Positions 51,799 through 64,000 of a stretch of DNA of 64,000 bases are shown here, piece by piece. This DNA comes from Oopsacas minuta (lineage: Eukaryota > Porifera > Hexactinellida > Lyssacinosida > Leucopsacidae). The stretch covers positions 285,791-349,790 of the forward strand of contig JAKMXF010000319.1 of assembly GCA_024704765.1 (NCBI GenBank), given 5' to 3'. The notes below the pieces were generated by a model. That model saw nothing but the letters and a program-made list of their open reading frames with translations. It was not told where the DNA came from and did no database searches. Positions within the stretch are counted from its first letter, which is position 1. Each line of letters starts with the position of its first letter. Made by a program: the position numbers and the translations under genes.

Positions 51799-52267
51799 TA
51801 CTATAACTCCGGAAACAGAACTTTATTACAGCAATTTTTTGATATTTTGTATGAAATATACCTGGATTATTTGGTGTTAATTCTAGAGGCGACGAAGCTA
51901 TATATATATATTGATCATTAGACAAAGCTTGAAAAATGGCGCATTTTTCACAACATATTCCCGTTTTAGCCAATCAGATGACGTCATTTCGCCCTGGGAC
52001 TCGTCGGATGGCTTGTCTTAATTATTAACTAATAATAATACATTTATTCGGGTCAAAATGCACCAATTATCGTGAATAATATTATTGTCTATCAAATTTA
52101 ATGCAAGTAATCCATGGTCCATGAAATTTTGGTCAGTGGTATGGCTTTATATATCGAAGGTCACGACTGTACTTACCATTGAGTACGTCTTATCCGAGTA
52201 TTTCTTTTACCTGAGTTCTACTCTATTTGTTTGTAACTTAGAGGATTAGAATATTTATCATTGAATA
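51799..52267. other. 5' flank of VPS26C
   Basis: Non-coding AT-rich DNA; a tgacgtca CRE-like octamer variant (gatgacgtcatt) at 51978-51989. No other element recognised. Confidence 0.3.
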
Positions 52268-53167
52268 ATGAGTGGACCTTCTATTGATATCAGATTGAAG
52301 CGTCCTAGTAAGACCTATAAAGTAGGAGAAGAGTTAGCTGGTGTTGTTATAATTGATTCCCATTCAGACCTAACTCACTATGGATTAACACTAACCTTTG
52401 AAGCTACAGCTAATCTACAAGTCAGTGCTAAAACAGTAGGACTATTCGAAGCTTTCTACAGTTCACTAAAGCCAATACAAATCCTATTTCATTCCTCTGA
52501 GCTGGCTAAAACAGGGAAATTCCCTTCAGGTACGCTAGAAATTCCTTTCACCTTCCCTATCGAGCCCCTAAGTGGACGTACTCTATACGAAACGTATCAT
52601 GGAGTATTTGTTAACATTCAATATATCCTCAAATGTGATATGAAAAGACCGCTTTTGAGCAAAGATTTACAGAAGATATGTGAGTGTGTAGTTCAGTATA
52701 AGGAAACTGATTCTACACAATTACCCCTGAAACCATTAGAGTTCTGTATTGACCCAGGTTCTGTTGATAAAAAAACTTCTCGTGAATCTCTACCCGAGTT
52801 TAGAATTACAGGTCGCATTGATAGTGTAAATTGCTCAATCACCAAACCATTTTCTGGGGAACTAACTGTAGAGTTTTGTTCAGCTTCTATAAAATCAATA
52901 GAATTGCAACTGATTCGTGTTGAAACTTGTGGTTGTGCTGAAGGGTATTCGAAAGATCCTACTGAGATTCAAAACATACAAATAGCAGATGGAGATGTCT
53001 GTCATAACGTATCTATACCTATTTTCATGATATTCCCTCGTCTCTTCACCTGTCCTTCTCTATCTACTACTAACTTCAAAATAGATTTTGAAGTTTCTAT
53101 TGTAGTTCTATTAGAAGGAGATTTGATGTTAACCGAGAATTTTCCCATACAGCTAACCAGAAATTGA
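52268..53167 (+). CDS. VPS26C: VPS26C (DSCR3), Retriever/Commander subunit
   Basis: A single exon of 299 residues, matching the about 297 residues of the vertebrate protein. VPS26C has an arrestin-like double beta-sandwich and, with VPS35L and VPS29, forms Retriever, part of the Commander assembly that recycles membrane proteins from endosomes through SNX17. Recognisable segments are the N terminus IDIRLKRPSKTYKVGE, the strand-rich LPFTFP-like IPFTFPIEPL with TLYETYHGVFVNIQY, the central CDMKRPLLSKDLQK, and the second-lobe GRIDSVNCSITKPFSGEL followed by IKSIELQLIRVETCGCAEG. These set it apart from retromer VPS26A/B. Complete and intronless. No functional link with neighbours. Confidence 0.94.
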   Translation: MSGPSIDIRLKRPSKTYKVGEELAGVVIIDSHSDLTHYGLTLTFEATANLQVSAKTVGLFEAFYSSLKPIQILFHSSELAKTGKFPSGTLEIPFTFPIEPLSGRTLYETYHGVFVNIQYILKCDMKRPLLSKDLQKICECVVQYKETDSTQLPLKPLEFCIDPGSVDKKTSRESLPEFRITGRIDSVNCSITKPFSGELTVEFCSASIKSIELQLIRVETCGCAEGYSKDPTEIQNIQIADGDVCHNVSIPIFMIFPRLFTCPSLSTTNFKIDFEVSIVVLLEGDLMLTENFPIQLTRN

Positions 53168-53699
53168 CTTATTTATGCTATAACCTCGCTTGTGACTCGT
53201 TAGTAATGGTTTATATTTTCGTAATTATGCTATGTTCACTATTGAGGAGATTTGGTAATATGAATTATTGTGTATATTATATTAATTCGGTTTTTATGGT
53301 TTTTCAAGTTAATTGAAGAATTGGTAAGAGCTACGAACTTGTAATTGGCTTGTGTCTGCAATATGGTCCAACTTAAATGAAGTTTAAATTTCTAAGCGAA
53401 ACCTTCACTCATCTCTGAGAAAAGGTGACAAAATGTTATATCCCATGATAAATGAATTGGGAAATAGTGACACTAGATTGAGGAATTGGTAAGAGCTACA
53501 AATGTGAAATTTGGCAGGTATATGGAATGTCTATTGGTTAGATTTATTTATACTGGCACTAGTAATTGGAGCCACTATGTGTATTTGATTAAATTGTCAT
53601 TTTATGGTACTTCCAATTGATAGTGCCACTTTAAACAAATTTAATCAATAGACTAAGCTGTCGGTACAGGTTGTAACTTATATTTTTTGCTCGCTATGC
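53168..53699. other. 3' flank of VPS26C
   Basis: Non-coding. ttgaagaattggtaagagct and ttgaggaattggtaagagct (53311 and 53475) form a diverged direct repeat. Confidence 0.35.
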
Positions 53700-54145
53700 T
53701 TGTAGTTTATTGTTTAATTGAATAAAAACATTCAGGTTTTGTTGAAATTTTCGAGATATAAAATTGAAAATTTTGCTATGTCATCATCATTGGCCTACTA
53801 TGGTGACGTCATTATTATCATGTCCAATGTGTCCGTCGTAACATCTAGTACACTCCATCAGTTAGAAGTCTTCTATCTCATATAAAAACGGAGTTATGAG
53901 CATTCTATTAATGACGTCATGTTGACTTAGCAAAAATGTCCAAACACTTATGTTTTGTCTAATTTTTGAAATCTCACTTTTTGAAAATTTCTTTGTCATC
54001 ACCACCTCCACTATGGTGACGTCATCGTTATGGTGGCCAATGGGCGCGTCCTGACATATACTACACTTCATCAATTGGAAGTATTACTTTAGCTGTTATC
54101 GTTATGGAGTTATTACTGTTTCAAATTTTCAGTTGTTTATGACGT
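53700..54145. repeat. Diverged tandem duplication with CRE-like sites
   Basis: About 120 bp at 53775-53900 and 54000-54120 align (actatggtgacgtcat, then cc/cg...acatcta/acatata..tacact..catca.tt.gaagt). The period is about 230 bp. Tgacgtca occurs in both copies and once between them (53910). Non-coding. Confidence 0.5.
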
Positions 54146-54582
54146 CTCCCAAATTGTGTCTGTTGTATCGATAATTATTTTTCATAGTCTAGCGATTGTG
54201 TACTAAGTTGGATCATATCAATACCGTCGTACACTGTTTATACCCTCCTACTAGGATTTTGCTCATGGTATTCTAAAAACCTAATACAATTCCTATGAGC
54301 AAATTCAAAGAGTCACAGTATGTCAAATCAAAAATTGTGACCCTCAGTGCATATCGGACAGCAATTGTCCATGTATCCTGAAAGTATTAGCCCTTTATCT
54401 ATTATAGTTTTGGTAGTGCACCGTCTACGGTTAAAGAAAACACAAAATATAGGCAACCATTTCAATACTGAGCCACTATAGTTTAGTTATAGTCAGCACA
54501 GTAATAATAATACATAGCATAAATCGAATTTTGATATTATTATTCATTTATTATCCGTCATGCAGTATATATATATATATTC
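54146..54582. other. Intergenic, nothing recognised
   Basis: AT-rich DNA with no gene or clear repeat. Confidence 0.3.
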
Positions 54583-54665
54583 TAGATGCGCCCGAAGGGC
54601 GACTTCCACCTGCTTGAAGTGTTCGCCAAAGACATGTAGCCCAAGCGAAGCGGCTTGTACAGGGT
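54583..54665. repeat. GC-rich hairpin cluster, second example
   Basis: Contains cgcccgaagggcg and aagcgaagcggctt, tiny stem-loops similar in style to 6529-6585. Preceded by a TA tract. Role unknown. Confidence 0.4.
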
Positions 54666-55864
54666 GTTTCATCAATTCATTCACAAAAAGAAATGCTTGA
54701 ATTAAACTCGTAACCAAGTTACATTGAGAAACTTGGGTCTCATGTGATTGATACTGCTTTGACATTTATGAAAACAAAGACATAAACGGATACAACTATA
54801 TGAAATGATTTAGAATTAGAATGTTTAAAGCTAGAACCTTTACGATTACGTGTTTAAGTGGATAAAAGAATATTGCATCTAGATTATTTTGCTAGTAAGT
54901 CGCGTTATTTGTGAGATAAAGTCTTCAACTTCAGTTTTCAGTTCTAGAATTGCAATTGGGGGATTGTTTTATAGACTTAGATGCCACATTACGAGGATGA
55001 CATTATAACGACCCCCACCACTCGCTGGGGATACCTACAATAAACACGCTGTATAAGTATAGGAATGGTTGAGAAATCGTCACGGAAAATTCATTGCCAA
55101 AATATCCTAGCAGTTGCTTGGATGTTTCTGCAATAGCCACTAATCTAGGATACATATCCATCTCTCCAAGGATTTCTCAACAGGTTATATCACCAAGCAT
55201 GGCGGCACACTGTGGTCACAGAGATTTTTAGCATGACCAAATGTGACCAACGATGGCCAAACCTGACTCAACAGGTCAACCTGGGTGTACATGTGGTCAT
55301 GTTATAACCGATAAGAGTTTTGAGAAACTCTGCTCTAAAAGACCTAGCACGTCTATACTATATGCTAGTAGCATGTATCATTGACAGGCCTTTACAATAC
55401 ACTAGTCATTAGACATCAAATCGCGACCATATGTTCGATCTTGTTAGGCGGACAGAATTTGAAATTTTCGAATCTAGACCCCCAATTTCACCTCAAAATG
55501 TATATACTAATTTCATGGCAACCTGACAGGTAGATGTCATTTGAGTTATTCTGAAGGTTTGGGACCATATTTCTACTGTTTAGACTTCTATATAAGGATA
55601 CCGGGGGCGAACTATACACAGGCTACATGGTGAAATTCTTTGTTTGTGATCAATTTCCCAAGTTAAGCGGGTAATTCATTATATCCGTGTTTAATATAAC
55701 GGGAGTTGATTACTTCAATAATTGAATTAATTTGGATTTGAATGAATATATGAGAACCAATTATGTCTCATTGTTGCCATTCCACATTTTTCAGATTTTA
55801 CATACCTTTTACTGTTAGTATATTCGTCTATTCTAACTAGATTATCGTATATATTTATACATTG
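54666..55864. other. 5' region of ARFGEF1/2
   Basis: 1.2 kb without recognisable genes; no promoter motif stands out. Confidence 0.3.
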
Positions 55865-58800
55865 ATGAGCACTGAGGCTCCCCATGAATTTCTCCGAAAA
55901 TCTCTTGAGCGAATCCTCTCAGAAAGAGAGATTCGTAAAGATTCAAGTCACGGAATTGAGAAAGCTTGTCAACAAACTCTGAGAGCATTGAATGCTATTT
56001 TCCCTTCTTCTAGGACAAGTACAGACTCGAAGGAAGATAAAACATCTGTAGATTCTGTGAAGAGTTCTGTACTACCTCCTCCCAGAACCTCTGCTGAGGA
56101 CCATTTCTCTGCTGATATGTATTTCCTCCCGTTTGAACTTGTATGTTACTCCAAATTACCTAAACTGACTAGAATCGCATTGGATACTGTAGAAAAATTG
56201 ATCTCTTATGGACATCTGACAGGAAAGGTGAGTTTCCATATTATTCAGTTATTTATTTACATATAGGCAGCCCCTCGACTATCGCGATTTCGCTTGCACG
56301 GATCCTCAGTATTATGGAAAAATGATCACAAATTTTTCAATAACAAATATGCCCTTACTCATTGAGGTTAGAATAAGTAATGGCAAAACTTCCCAAAGAC
56401 CTTATTCATTTCATCTAGCTTACTACATCCATATATTTCCACTTTAGGTCATGTAATTTAATATACTTGTTTCTCATCCCTGCCCGTCCCAAATTTGTCC
56501 CCCTTCTGGAAAGATTTTATTTGTATTTTTTCCAAATTTATGCATAATTCTTTGCTCACAGTGCAATCCACATTTTACTCCCTGTGTTGTTAAAAATTCA
56601 ATATTTTTAAGCCAGAAAGAATGTGATTAGATGATCATAGGGTGATTTTATTTCACATATTAACTGGCCTATGAAAAATACAAATAAAATACCGTCTGCC
56701 GTCCCAGTTTCTGAAAAATTCCGGATGAGAATAAGTAATTAATTTTACATGGCCTTAGATGTATATTTTTATTTATCAAATAACTTATATAGCTCAGCTA
56801 ACTATGGTACAGTTCTTGCGTATTAGCTTTTCTATCTTCGAGGAAAGATTATTTTTCGGATTAATGAAAGTCACCTTTCGAATCAGGGTATGGGTTTTTG
56901 TATTGCAAAAAACTGTACTATACTATAGCTCAGCTATATATATATAAGGAATCTCTCAAGATTTTTGGGCTTTGTGTCAGGGAAACTTATTTAATACAAT
57001 TCTTATTGGAATGATAATATTGCTGCCACTTGGTTTATATGATAAGAATGTTCATCAAAAGCGACCTTAACCTTATTTATGCTTATAAGGGTTGATGAGC
57101 AGTGTGCCGTCAAACACTTAAAATATCCCCGAAATATATAGCTATGTTTACATGCATTTATACATACAATTCTACAATTCTCTTTAATGTTACTGGATTA
57201 ATACCCTCTTCCCATTTTAGATAACAGATCCAGTTCACGCACACAAACTCTTAATTGATAGTATTATCAAAGCTGTATCAAGCTGTTTCCACGGAGAGAA
57301 GACAGACTTTCACGTCCAACTCCAAATCCTCAAAGCTCTTCTAGCTCTAGTTAACAGTCCTTCATGTTCAATCCACGCCAAAAACTTACGCAAAATTATT
57401 CGTACTTGTATTAACATATATTTGGCTACCAACAAGATGCCTACAGTACAAACAACTGCAAAAGCTACTCTAACTCAAATGTTGAATGTAGTCTTCCATA
57501 AGATAGAGACAAATCCGATATTATTTGCACAAGCACAAAGTAGGATGGATATTTCAATTAAACCGTCCTTTTCAGAGAGAAGAACACCGATTAGCACTGA
57601 GCAAACAACTCCGACAAATGAACGAGCACCTCAACAAGAAGATTTCCCAATCATTCCCACGCCAACATCTCTAGAAACCTCCAGTGAACCTGTGGAAATG
57701 AATATTTCGGAAATAGCTCAATTTTCTTCTAACTCTTCTCTGCATGATCAGATTGAGCAGAACCCTGCACTGGCTCCTATTAATGATCTAGTAGAATCTT
57801 CTTTACCTATTACTGACCAAGATTTTCCGGATGCAATCCCAATTGATGTTCCATTTATTGATGATCAAAGCGAAATAGGCGATACAGATTCGACAACTGT
57901 TGAAACTCCAACACTTGATGAGAGTATTTCATATTCTCATAATCAAAGTGGGGCGACACCAGACACAAAGATTTTCGTCACACAGCCATCTAATACTGAT
58001 TCAAACGGAGCATCTGAGAAAGAGATAGAACGCTCGAAGTTATGCCTGAAAGACGCTGCAGATCTATTCTATATGTTATGTACTATATCAGATAAACAAC
58101 TCGCAGAATTGCACAATCCTAAGAGCTATGAAATTCGTCTTAAAGTGATTCTTCTTGAAATGATCCTGATAGTCCTTGACAACTCTGGTCCTGTGTTTCG
58201 TACTGACCCTACATTCATAAAAATAGTACGTGAATATCTCTGTCAATCGCTCTCTATCAATGTAATATCACCTGTACTAGAGGTGTTTGAACTAGCCATC
58301 ACGATTTTCCTTGTGGTTGTGGGGCTTTTCAAAATTTACCTCAAAGCACAGATAGAAGTATTCTTCAAAGAGATCATATTCAATATATTAGATTCACATA
58401 CAAGCTCCTATGAACATAAATGGATAGTACTCCATACGTTAACTAAAATATGCTCTGACTCACAGCTACTACTAGATTTGTACTTGAATTACGACTGTGA
58501 CTTGGATTATGTGAACGTATTCGAAATGTTGATAAATGTATTAACGCGTACTTCCAAATCAACAAATCTCGTCAAACTCGGAGTAATCTCTTCCACACAA
58601 GAACGTGAACTAAAGTACAAATCGTTAGAATGTCTTGTTTTGATATTACGCTGTCTAGTAGATTGGTCAAGTGAGTTGCATTATAACCCCAATCAAGAAA
58701 ATGCCGATTTCAGTATCGTTAACAACGCACCAAATCCGTATAAACATGATGTAGATCTCTATCTGCGTACTGTATTATCCAAGCGGGTTGAAGGAGTACC

Positions 58801-61800
58801 TCGTAGAAGCGGTTCACATACCACACTCCAGTCTGTTTCAGCTGGTAAGTTCTGTGAATTCAGTATTTATTTAACGCTTCGGAGTTCAAACATTTGCTAC
58901 TTAATAAGCGAATGTGTATGTCATCACCCAGTAAGCTAAAAAATAGAAAGACGCTTTACCTTTATTAATTTTACGACATACTAATGCTCACACCATTACT
59001 CAATTATACTTTCTAGGGGTTTCTGTAAATGAGGAATTAATTGAAAGTACTATAAAGTTCTCACGCGGCCATCCATCATATGGTTTAGGCTCTTTTAACC
59101 GAAACAGTTGGGAAATGTGTGATTTTGTGACGTCACAAAGGTGCTAAAATCCCGACTTGGGTCCGGGAATTGGTTAAAACTAATTGGTAAAATTGTTCCT
59201 TTTTGTTACACTACTTCGGCCGTAATCTGTTATTGATAATGTTAGCATTGAAAAATTGCTCATTCCTGTTATATATAAAACTCGTTTGTGTGTGTTTGTC
59301 CGTTGTCAAGTTAAGGATTTATGGAATGTTGTATTGAATTCGAATTTCTCAATATGAGAGTCACATAACTATGTATTTATCGTGTTTATCAAGAATGTAA
59401 ACAGAATTCTATAACTTGAATAAATATATCAAATATGCTGAATCTGATTTTCACACTTTTGAATAATCACATGTAATTTATCGTTTTTTATGAATACAAG
59501 TAAACAATTAGTTGAAATCTCAAATAATACTTAGAGAATTGCTCTCAACAGGAATATAGGGAGTAATCATTTATGCTGGAATCCGAATTTCGCATTTTCA
59601 ACTCGTTTGTCTAAGAACGTAGTTTTATTCAAAATGTATTTAATACACTGGTATGAATTGAAACAGATTTTGCAACTAATTATCTAAAAATCAAAAATTC
59701 AAACATACAGGGATTGCCAGATATCGCCATGGCCTCTCCCAAATTCCTTCTGTCATACCTCCTATTTACATCCATGCACGCCATCTTAACTTAGTAAACT
59801 TGCAAATATTGTATTCTCCCGCCGCTTCCGCTATAATTAACCTCTCTTACAAATAAATAACCGAGATCAAAGCACTTAGTTATTACTAGAGTTCACAATA
59901 GTTTGACATTTACAATGCCTGGAAAACCTAGTACATGTATACAGTATGACGAACTGATGTTGGGTGAAACTTTTGTCAAATCGTATTTATTGTTCTCTCA
60001 TTAGGTAGTACTGTAGATGGAGAACTTTCAGAAATCGGAGATCGTTCTCCATCTCTTCAATCATTTGATGATGATCCAGAACAATTTGAGTCTTTTAAAC
60101 AGAAGAAAGAGCTGATGGATAAAGGCTTGGCTCTTTTTAAGAAGTCCCCCAAAAAGGGGATAACCTATTTGCAGGAGAATAACCTGATTGGTAAAACTGC
60201 AGAAGATGTTTCCGATTTTTTCCATCACTACGAGCGGCTTGATAAAGCCTCTGTCGGGGATTTTCTGAGCGAAAACACTGATTTTTCTAAAACAACTATG
60301 TATGCATATGTTGATGCTTTCGACTTTCACAAGATTGACTTACTAGCGGCGCTTCGTATATTCCTATCTGCTGGATTTCGTCTGCCTGGTGAGGCACAGA
60401 AAGTAGATCGTTTGATGGAAAAATTCGCTGCGAGGTACATCGATACAAATCCTCAAAACGAGATTTTCGCAAGTGCGGATGCCGCATATGTACTAGCATT
60501 TAGTATCATTATGCTTACAACTGACTTACATAATGATCAAGTGAAGGTCAAAATGACGAAAGAAGATTACATAAAAATGAACCGCGGTATTAATGAGAGT
60601 AAGGATCTCCCTCGTGATTATTTAGAAGCCATATACGAAGAAGTATCTAAAGAGGAAATAAAGATGTCCTACGCATCGGTTAATATTTCACGTACACCTA
60701 GCCTTTCTTATAAGAACCAAACTTTGCGGAAACAAGCCTTTTGCCAAGAGACAGAACTGATTACAAAGAATGCACAAATGTTGATTCGGGAAGCTGGTAA
60801 GAAGGAGAGCAACTTCACATCTGCGAAACAAATTGAGCATGTACGTCCAATGTTCAAAGGTGGTTGGACGTCTTTTTTATCCGCCTTTTCGTTGGCCCTA
60901 AAAGAGAATGATGATATAGACATTATTTACCTCTGCCTGGATGGTTTAAAAAATTCGATAAGAATTGCTTGTGTTTTTATGTTAGATCTAGAACGCAATG
61001 CATTTATTCAGTCTCTAACAAAATTTACGCTATTAGTATCTGGTTTGGGAGAAATGAAAGTGAAAAATATTGAAACGATAAAAACTTTAGTAACAATTGC
61101 CTATACAGATGGAAATTATTTACAGGATTCATGGCTTGAGGTCTTAAAGGTAATTTCACAGTTAGAGATGGCTCAATTAATCGGTACTGGAGTTAAACCA
61201 CAGTTTATTTCCATTGTGAAGGAGAAAGACTTGAAAATAGTGAAAGAATCTACTTCATTTTTCAAAAAAGAAGATCATTCAAGTATTGATGCTGTATTAG
61301 GAGGGATAGGTAAGGATAAAAGCAAAGTAGCGATAGTCAAAGAATCTATGGAAGAGACCAGTTCTCAGTCTATTGTTGTTGCAGTCGATCGTATCTTCAC
61401 ATCTAGCACAAAACTTGGCGGTGATGCAATTGTTGATTTTGTGCGTTGCCTATGCGCTGTTTCGATGGAGGAACTGAATGCTTCGAGTGGACCACGTATG
61501 TTTTCATTACAAAAAATAGTTGAGATTTCATACTACAATATGGGTAGGATTCGACTGGAGTGGAGTAGGATTTGGACTGTGTTAGGAGAACATTTTAATT
61601 CTGTCGGATGTCATCCTGATGAAGATATTGCTTTGTTCGCAATTGATTCCTTGAAGCAGTTAGCTTTGAAGTTTATTGAAAAGGGCGAACTTACAAACTT
61701 TCATTTCCAAAAAGAATTCTTAAAACCATTCCACTATATCATCTCTAGCGATATTTCTCTCAAGATTAAGGACATGATTGTGCGGTGTTTTTCTCAAATG

Positions 61801-63717
61801 GTGCAGGCACAAGCAAAAAATGTCCGTTCTGGTTGGAAATGTATATTCGGGGTTTTCCAGGTTGCTGCAGGTGACAGCGAGGAGAGTGTTGTGTTTTTGG
61901 CGTTTGAAACTATTTCCATGATTTTTCAATACCATTTCCCCTCTACTATTGAATCTTTTCAGGAAGCAATGAAATGTTTGAGTGAATTCGCATGCAACTC
62001 AAATTTTCCTGATATCAGCATGGAAGCTATTCGCTTATTCAGGAATACTGCAAAGCAGGTTCATGATTACCCTGACCTTTTCTATGAACAAATCTCACAC
62101 CAATCAAGCGGCGAAGGTACATTCCATTTGGATCAGGAGAAGGTTTGGCTGAGAGGCTGGCTACCTGTGTTAGTGGAATTAGCTAGTGTTATGTCACGTT
62201 GTATGCTAGATGTACGCACACGAGGTTTGACAGTTATGTTTGAAATCATTAAGACCTATGGTGGTAAACTATTACCAAATTGGTGGAATGACCTTTTCGC
62301 CTTAATTTTCCGTATTTTTGACCCAAGTAAGTTGCCAGAAATGGTCGAAAAAAGTGAATGGATGACCACCACTTGTAACCATGCATTGTATGCTTTGATT
62401 GACGTTTTCACTCAGTATTTCAATATACTTGCATCTTCACAATTCCAGCAAGTACTCGATCAATTAGTATGGTGTGTTCAACAGGAAAACGAACAATTAG
62501 CATGTTCAGGTACAAATTGCCTTGAAAATTTAGTTATTTATAATGGAGCATTATTTTCTGCACATTTTTGGGACACCACAATTGAGTACATTTGGAAAGT
62601 TTACACTTTTACAGAACCAACTGAATTGATAGATATACTAGAAAATACACTCAAAGTAGCAGCAAAGGTTGAAATTCAGGTTCAAGAAGAAATACATGAA
62701 GAAGCTATAGTCCCTGATATTGAAGCTGAAGACCCAATAACTCCAGTCTCAAGTAACAAGTTTATCAGTCCTGAAATATTGCATAAAGAAACACATCCCT
62801 CTACTGATTCAGATTCTAACATTAGTCTTGATTTGGAAACTATTAATGATTTCACAATTGTTGATGAAGATCATAATTTGCCATCCAAAACTGTGTGTGA
62901 AGCTTCAGAGGGGCCAGGAGTTACTTCTGTTATTCCTCAGCCTAGAGAAAGTATCTCTTCCGTCGAGACTGGTGAATTACCCGAGATACAACTAGAGAAA
63001 AAGACAAACTCATTGCCTGATAGTCAACAAGAGAAACTCCATCGCTTCAATGTTGTTCAATTAGAGCTTATTCGTGCTATCGACCACATACTTTTCTACC
63101 CAACGACAACTAAATACGAAAATGATTTTATCTTTAACCTTAAAAATACTGCCAATCAATTCAATGGAAAAATTCGACCAAAATTAGATCCTCGAGGTAT
63201 GTTTTCCAAACTTTCAACGCCGCAATTGTTATCTCTTAACGAATGTCTTTCTAAGTCACACCAGAATTCAAACCAAATTCTTGCCTTGGATGAAGAATTA
63301 TCTAAAGATGTAAGGAATTACAAGAATATATATTTTCAGAAACTACTACTTATCGATATTGAGACTACAAGTATTGCTACTGGATTTCGTATACTTTTCC
63401 ATCTGTTGTTTTCTACTGAGCACGAATCTATGCATCAACATATTGAGAAGACTTTGACTAATTTAGCGGAACACGCACTCAAAACTTTTCTTATCCTTCA
63501 GTCTCCTTTGTCTATTGAGCCATGGACAAGAGTTATATTATTGTACTTCTATTACTTAACACATATTCAACAAGGTGCTTATTTTAAGCGTCATCTATCA
63601 ATAATCTACCCATTATTGATCAAGGTTTTACAACAGGCGCCAGTTTATTCATCTCATAACCTAGCTTACAACATGTCTCTACTATTCGAGAAGATAGGCA
63701 TCGAGTTTGCAATTTAG
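55865..63717 (+). CDS. ARFGEF1/2: BIG1/BIG2-type ARF guanine-nucleotide exchange factor, 3 exons
   Basis: Three exons, 55865-56227, 57221-58844 and 60005-63717, join in frame to 1899 residues (human BIG1 1849). BIG proteins load GTP on class I ARFs at the trans-Golgi network and recruit AP-1/GGA coats. Exon 1 holds the DCB start (FLRKSLERILSEREIRK). Exon 2 completes DCB (LQILKALLALV, YLATNK..., TTAKATLTQMLNV), has an acidic Ser/Thr-rich insert, and carries the HUS domain with NYDCDL at residues 544-549. Exon 3 opens with the Sec7 domain (about 692-880). Its catalytic glutamate finger is Glu792 in FRLPGEAQK, and MLTTDLHN is intact. HDS-type helical repeats and a C-terminal IATGFRILFHLL segment follow. 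The stop is TAG. Codon phases across both junctions agree (0 and 1). One gene stands for both vertebrate paralogues. Confidence 0.96.
56228..57220 (+). other. ARFGEF1/2 intron 1
   Basis: 993 bp, donor AAAG/GTGAGT, acceptor CCCATTTTAG/ATAACA; phase 0. Contains the 308-bp Harbinger-like MITE. No nested gene. Confidence 0.9.
56447..56754. mobile_element. Harbinger-like MITE, 308 bp (copy C)
   Basis: Left end GGTCATGTAA, right end TTACATGGCC, each next to TTA (56444-56446 and 56755-56757): a clear 3-bp target duplication. Inner text acttgtttctcatccc ties it to the 686-bp elements at 15767 and 47111. Confidence 0.72.
58845..60004 (+). other. ARFGEF1/2 intron 2
   Basis: 1160 bp, donor GCTG/GTAAGT, acceptor CTCATTAG/GTAGTA; phase 1. 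Holds a reversed copy of the dispersed repeat (about 59281-59560). Confidence 0.9.
59281..59560 (-). repeat. Dispersed repeat, reversed copy in intron 2
   Basis: Reverse complement resembles 6740-7030: tgtttgtccgttgtcaag, atagtta/taactatgtatttatcgtg, cacacttttg and tcatatgtaaatt-like text. Diverged; no coding sequence. Confidence 0.5.
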
Positions 63718-64000
63718 CTAATTGACAGACAATCAATATAGTAGTAAAATATAAACCAAACTTTGTACTGATGTCAAAGAGTGTATAAATAGATATGACA
63801 GTAATATTGTATTAGTTTATTACATAACTCTATATCACTATAGAATATTATTAGTCGTCGAATACTTAATTCAACTGAATGTGATATATTATTTAATTGT
63901 TGACTTTACTGTTGCAGTTATATAAAACTTATATTGCTGACTTTTCTCCACGTTTTGTTCAATTCTCAAAACTATGTTAGAGGTGGGCTATTCGGAATTA
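63718..64000. other. 3' flank of ARFGEF1/2
   Basis: AT-rich non-coding DNA to the window edge; no next gene visible. Confidence 0.35.

Noticed and set aside
7934-53167. Operon of same-strand genes
   Set aside because: Intergenic distances are from 0.6 kb to several kb, spacers are full of transposons, and the functions are unrelated.
54544-54765. Minus-strand ORF around the GC-rich hairpin cluster
   Set aside because: Sequence bias from the hairpins; no recognisable protein.
58845-58939. Read-through of the ARFGEF1/2 frame past 58844
   Set aside because: A GTAAGT donor at 58845 and exact phase match with the exon at 60005 show that this is intron.

Overview
The window is animal nuclear DNA: AT-rich, intron-poor and dense with transposons. 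Metazoan markers are an organic-anion transporter with an extracellular Kazal-like loop and coiled-coil/NHL-repeat proteins. Several universal eukaryotic genes (RER1, HIBADH, VPS26C) are each read in one uninterrupted exon. I cannot name the species. An early-branching invertebrate with many NHL-only genes, such as a sponge, would fit, but that is inference. No rRNA, tRNA or CRISPR array was recognised.

Layout. 1-126: possible edge ORF (-). 699-2642: SLCO transporter (+). 2.6-7.9 kb: small DNA-transposon derivatives and a broken NHL relic (5.7 kb). 7934-8554: RER1 (+). 9.2-42.5 kb: six complete, intronless, highly similar coiled-coil/NHL genes, all on the + strand, spaced about 6-7.5 kb apart. 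The spacers share a leader, a 3' flank and a degenerate pogo/Tigger element, and they carry different transposons: an integrase (Ginger-like) element, a transposase+OTU element, a FLYWCH-MULE, a DD37D mariner, an unclassified long-TIR element, two hAT elements, a FAR1-type MULE and a 916-bp foldback. 43.9-48.3 kb: the hAT plus the right-hand end of the array, including an orphan copy of the presumed NHL promoter. 48967-49917: HIBADH (+). 51.1 kb: NHL relic. 52268-53167: VPS26C (+). 55865-63717: an ARFGEF1/2 (BIG) gene in three exons (+).

The conserved genes are unrelated housekeeping functions: transport at the plasma membrane, ER-Golgi retrieval, valine breakdown, endosomal retrieval and trans-Golgi ARF activation. 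All intact host genes lie on the + strand, but spacing gives no evidence of an operon.

The most interesting system is the NHL array. Differences between the six proteins are not spread evenly. They fall on two short loops that recur about every 45 residues, once in each of six predicted propeller blades, while the coiled coil and blade cores are nearly constant. Blocks of variable sites are shared between copies in a mosaic. This looks like a clustered repertoire of binding proteins diversified on one propeller face and shuffled by gene conversion. Because the spacers are paralogous, they also supply empty-site evidence for several insertions and a 36-bp microinversion.
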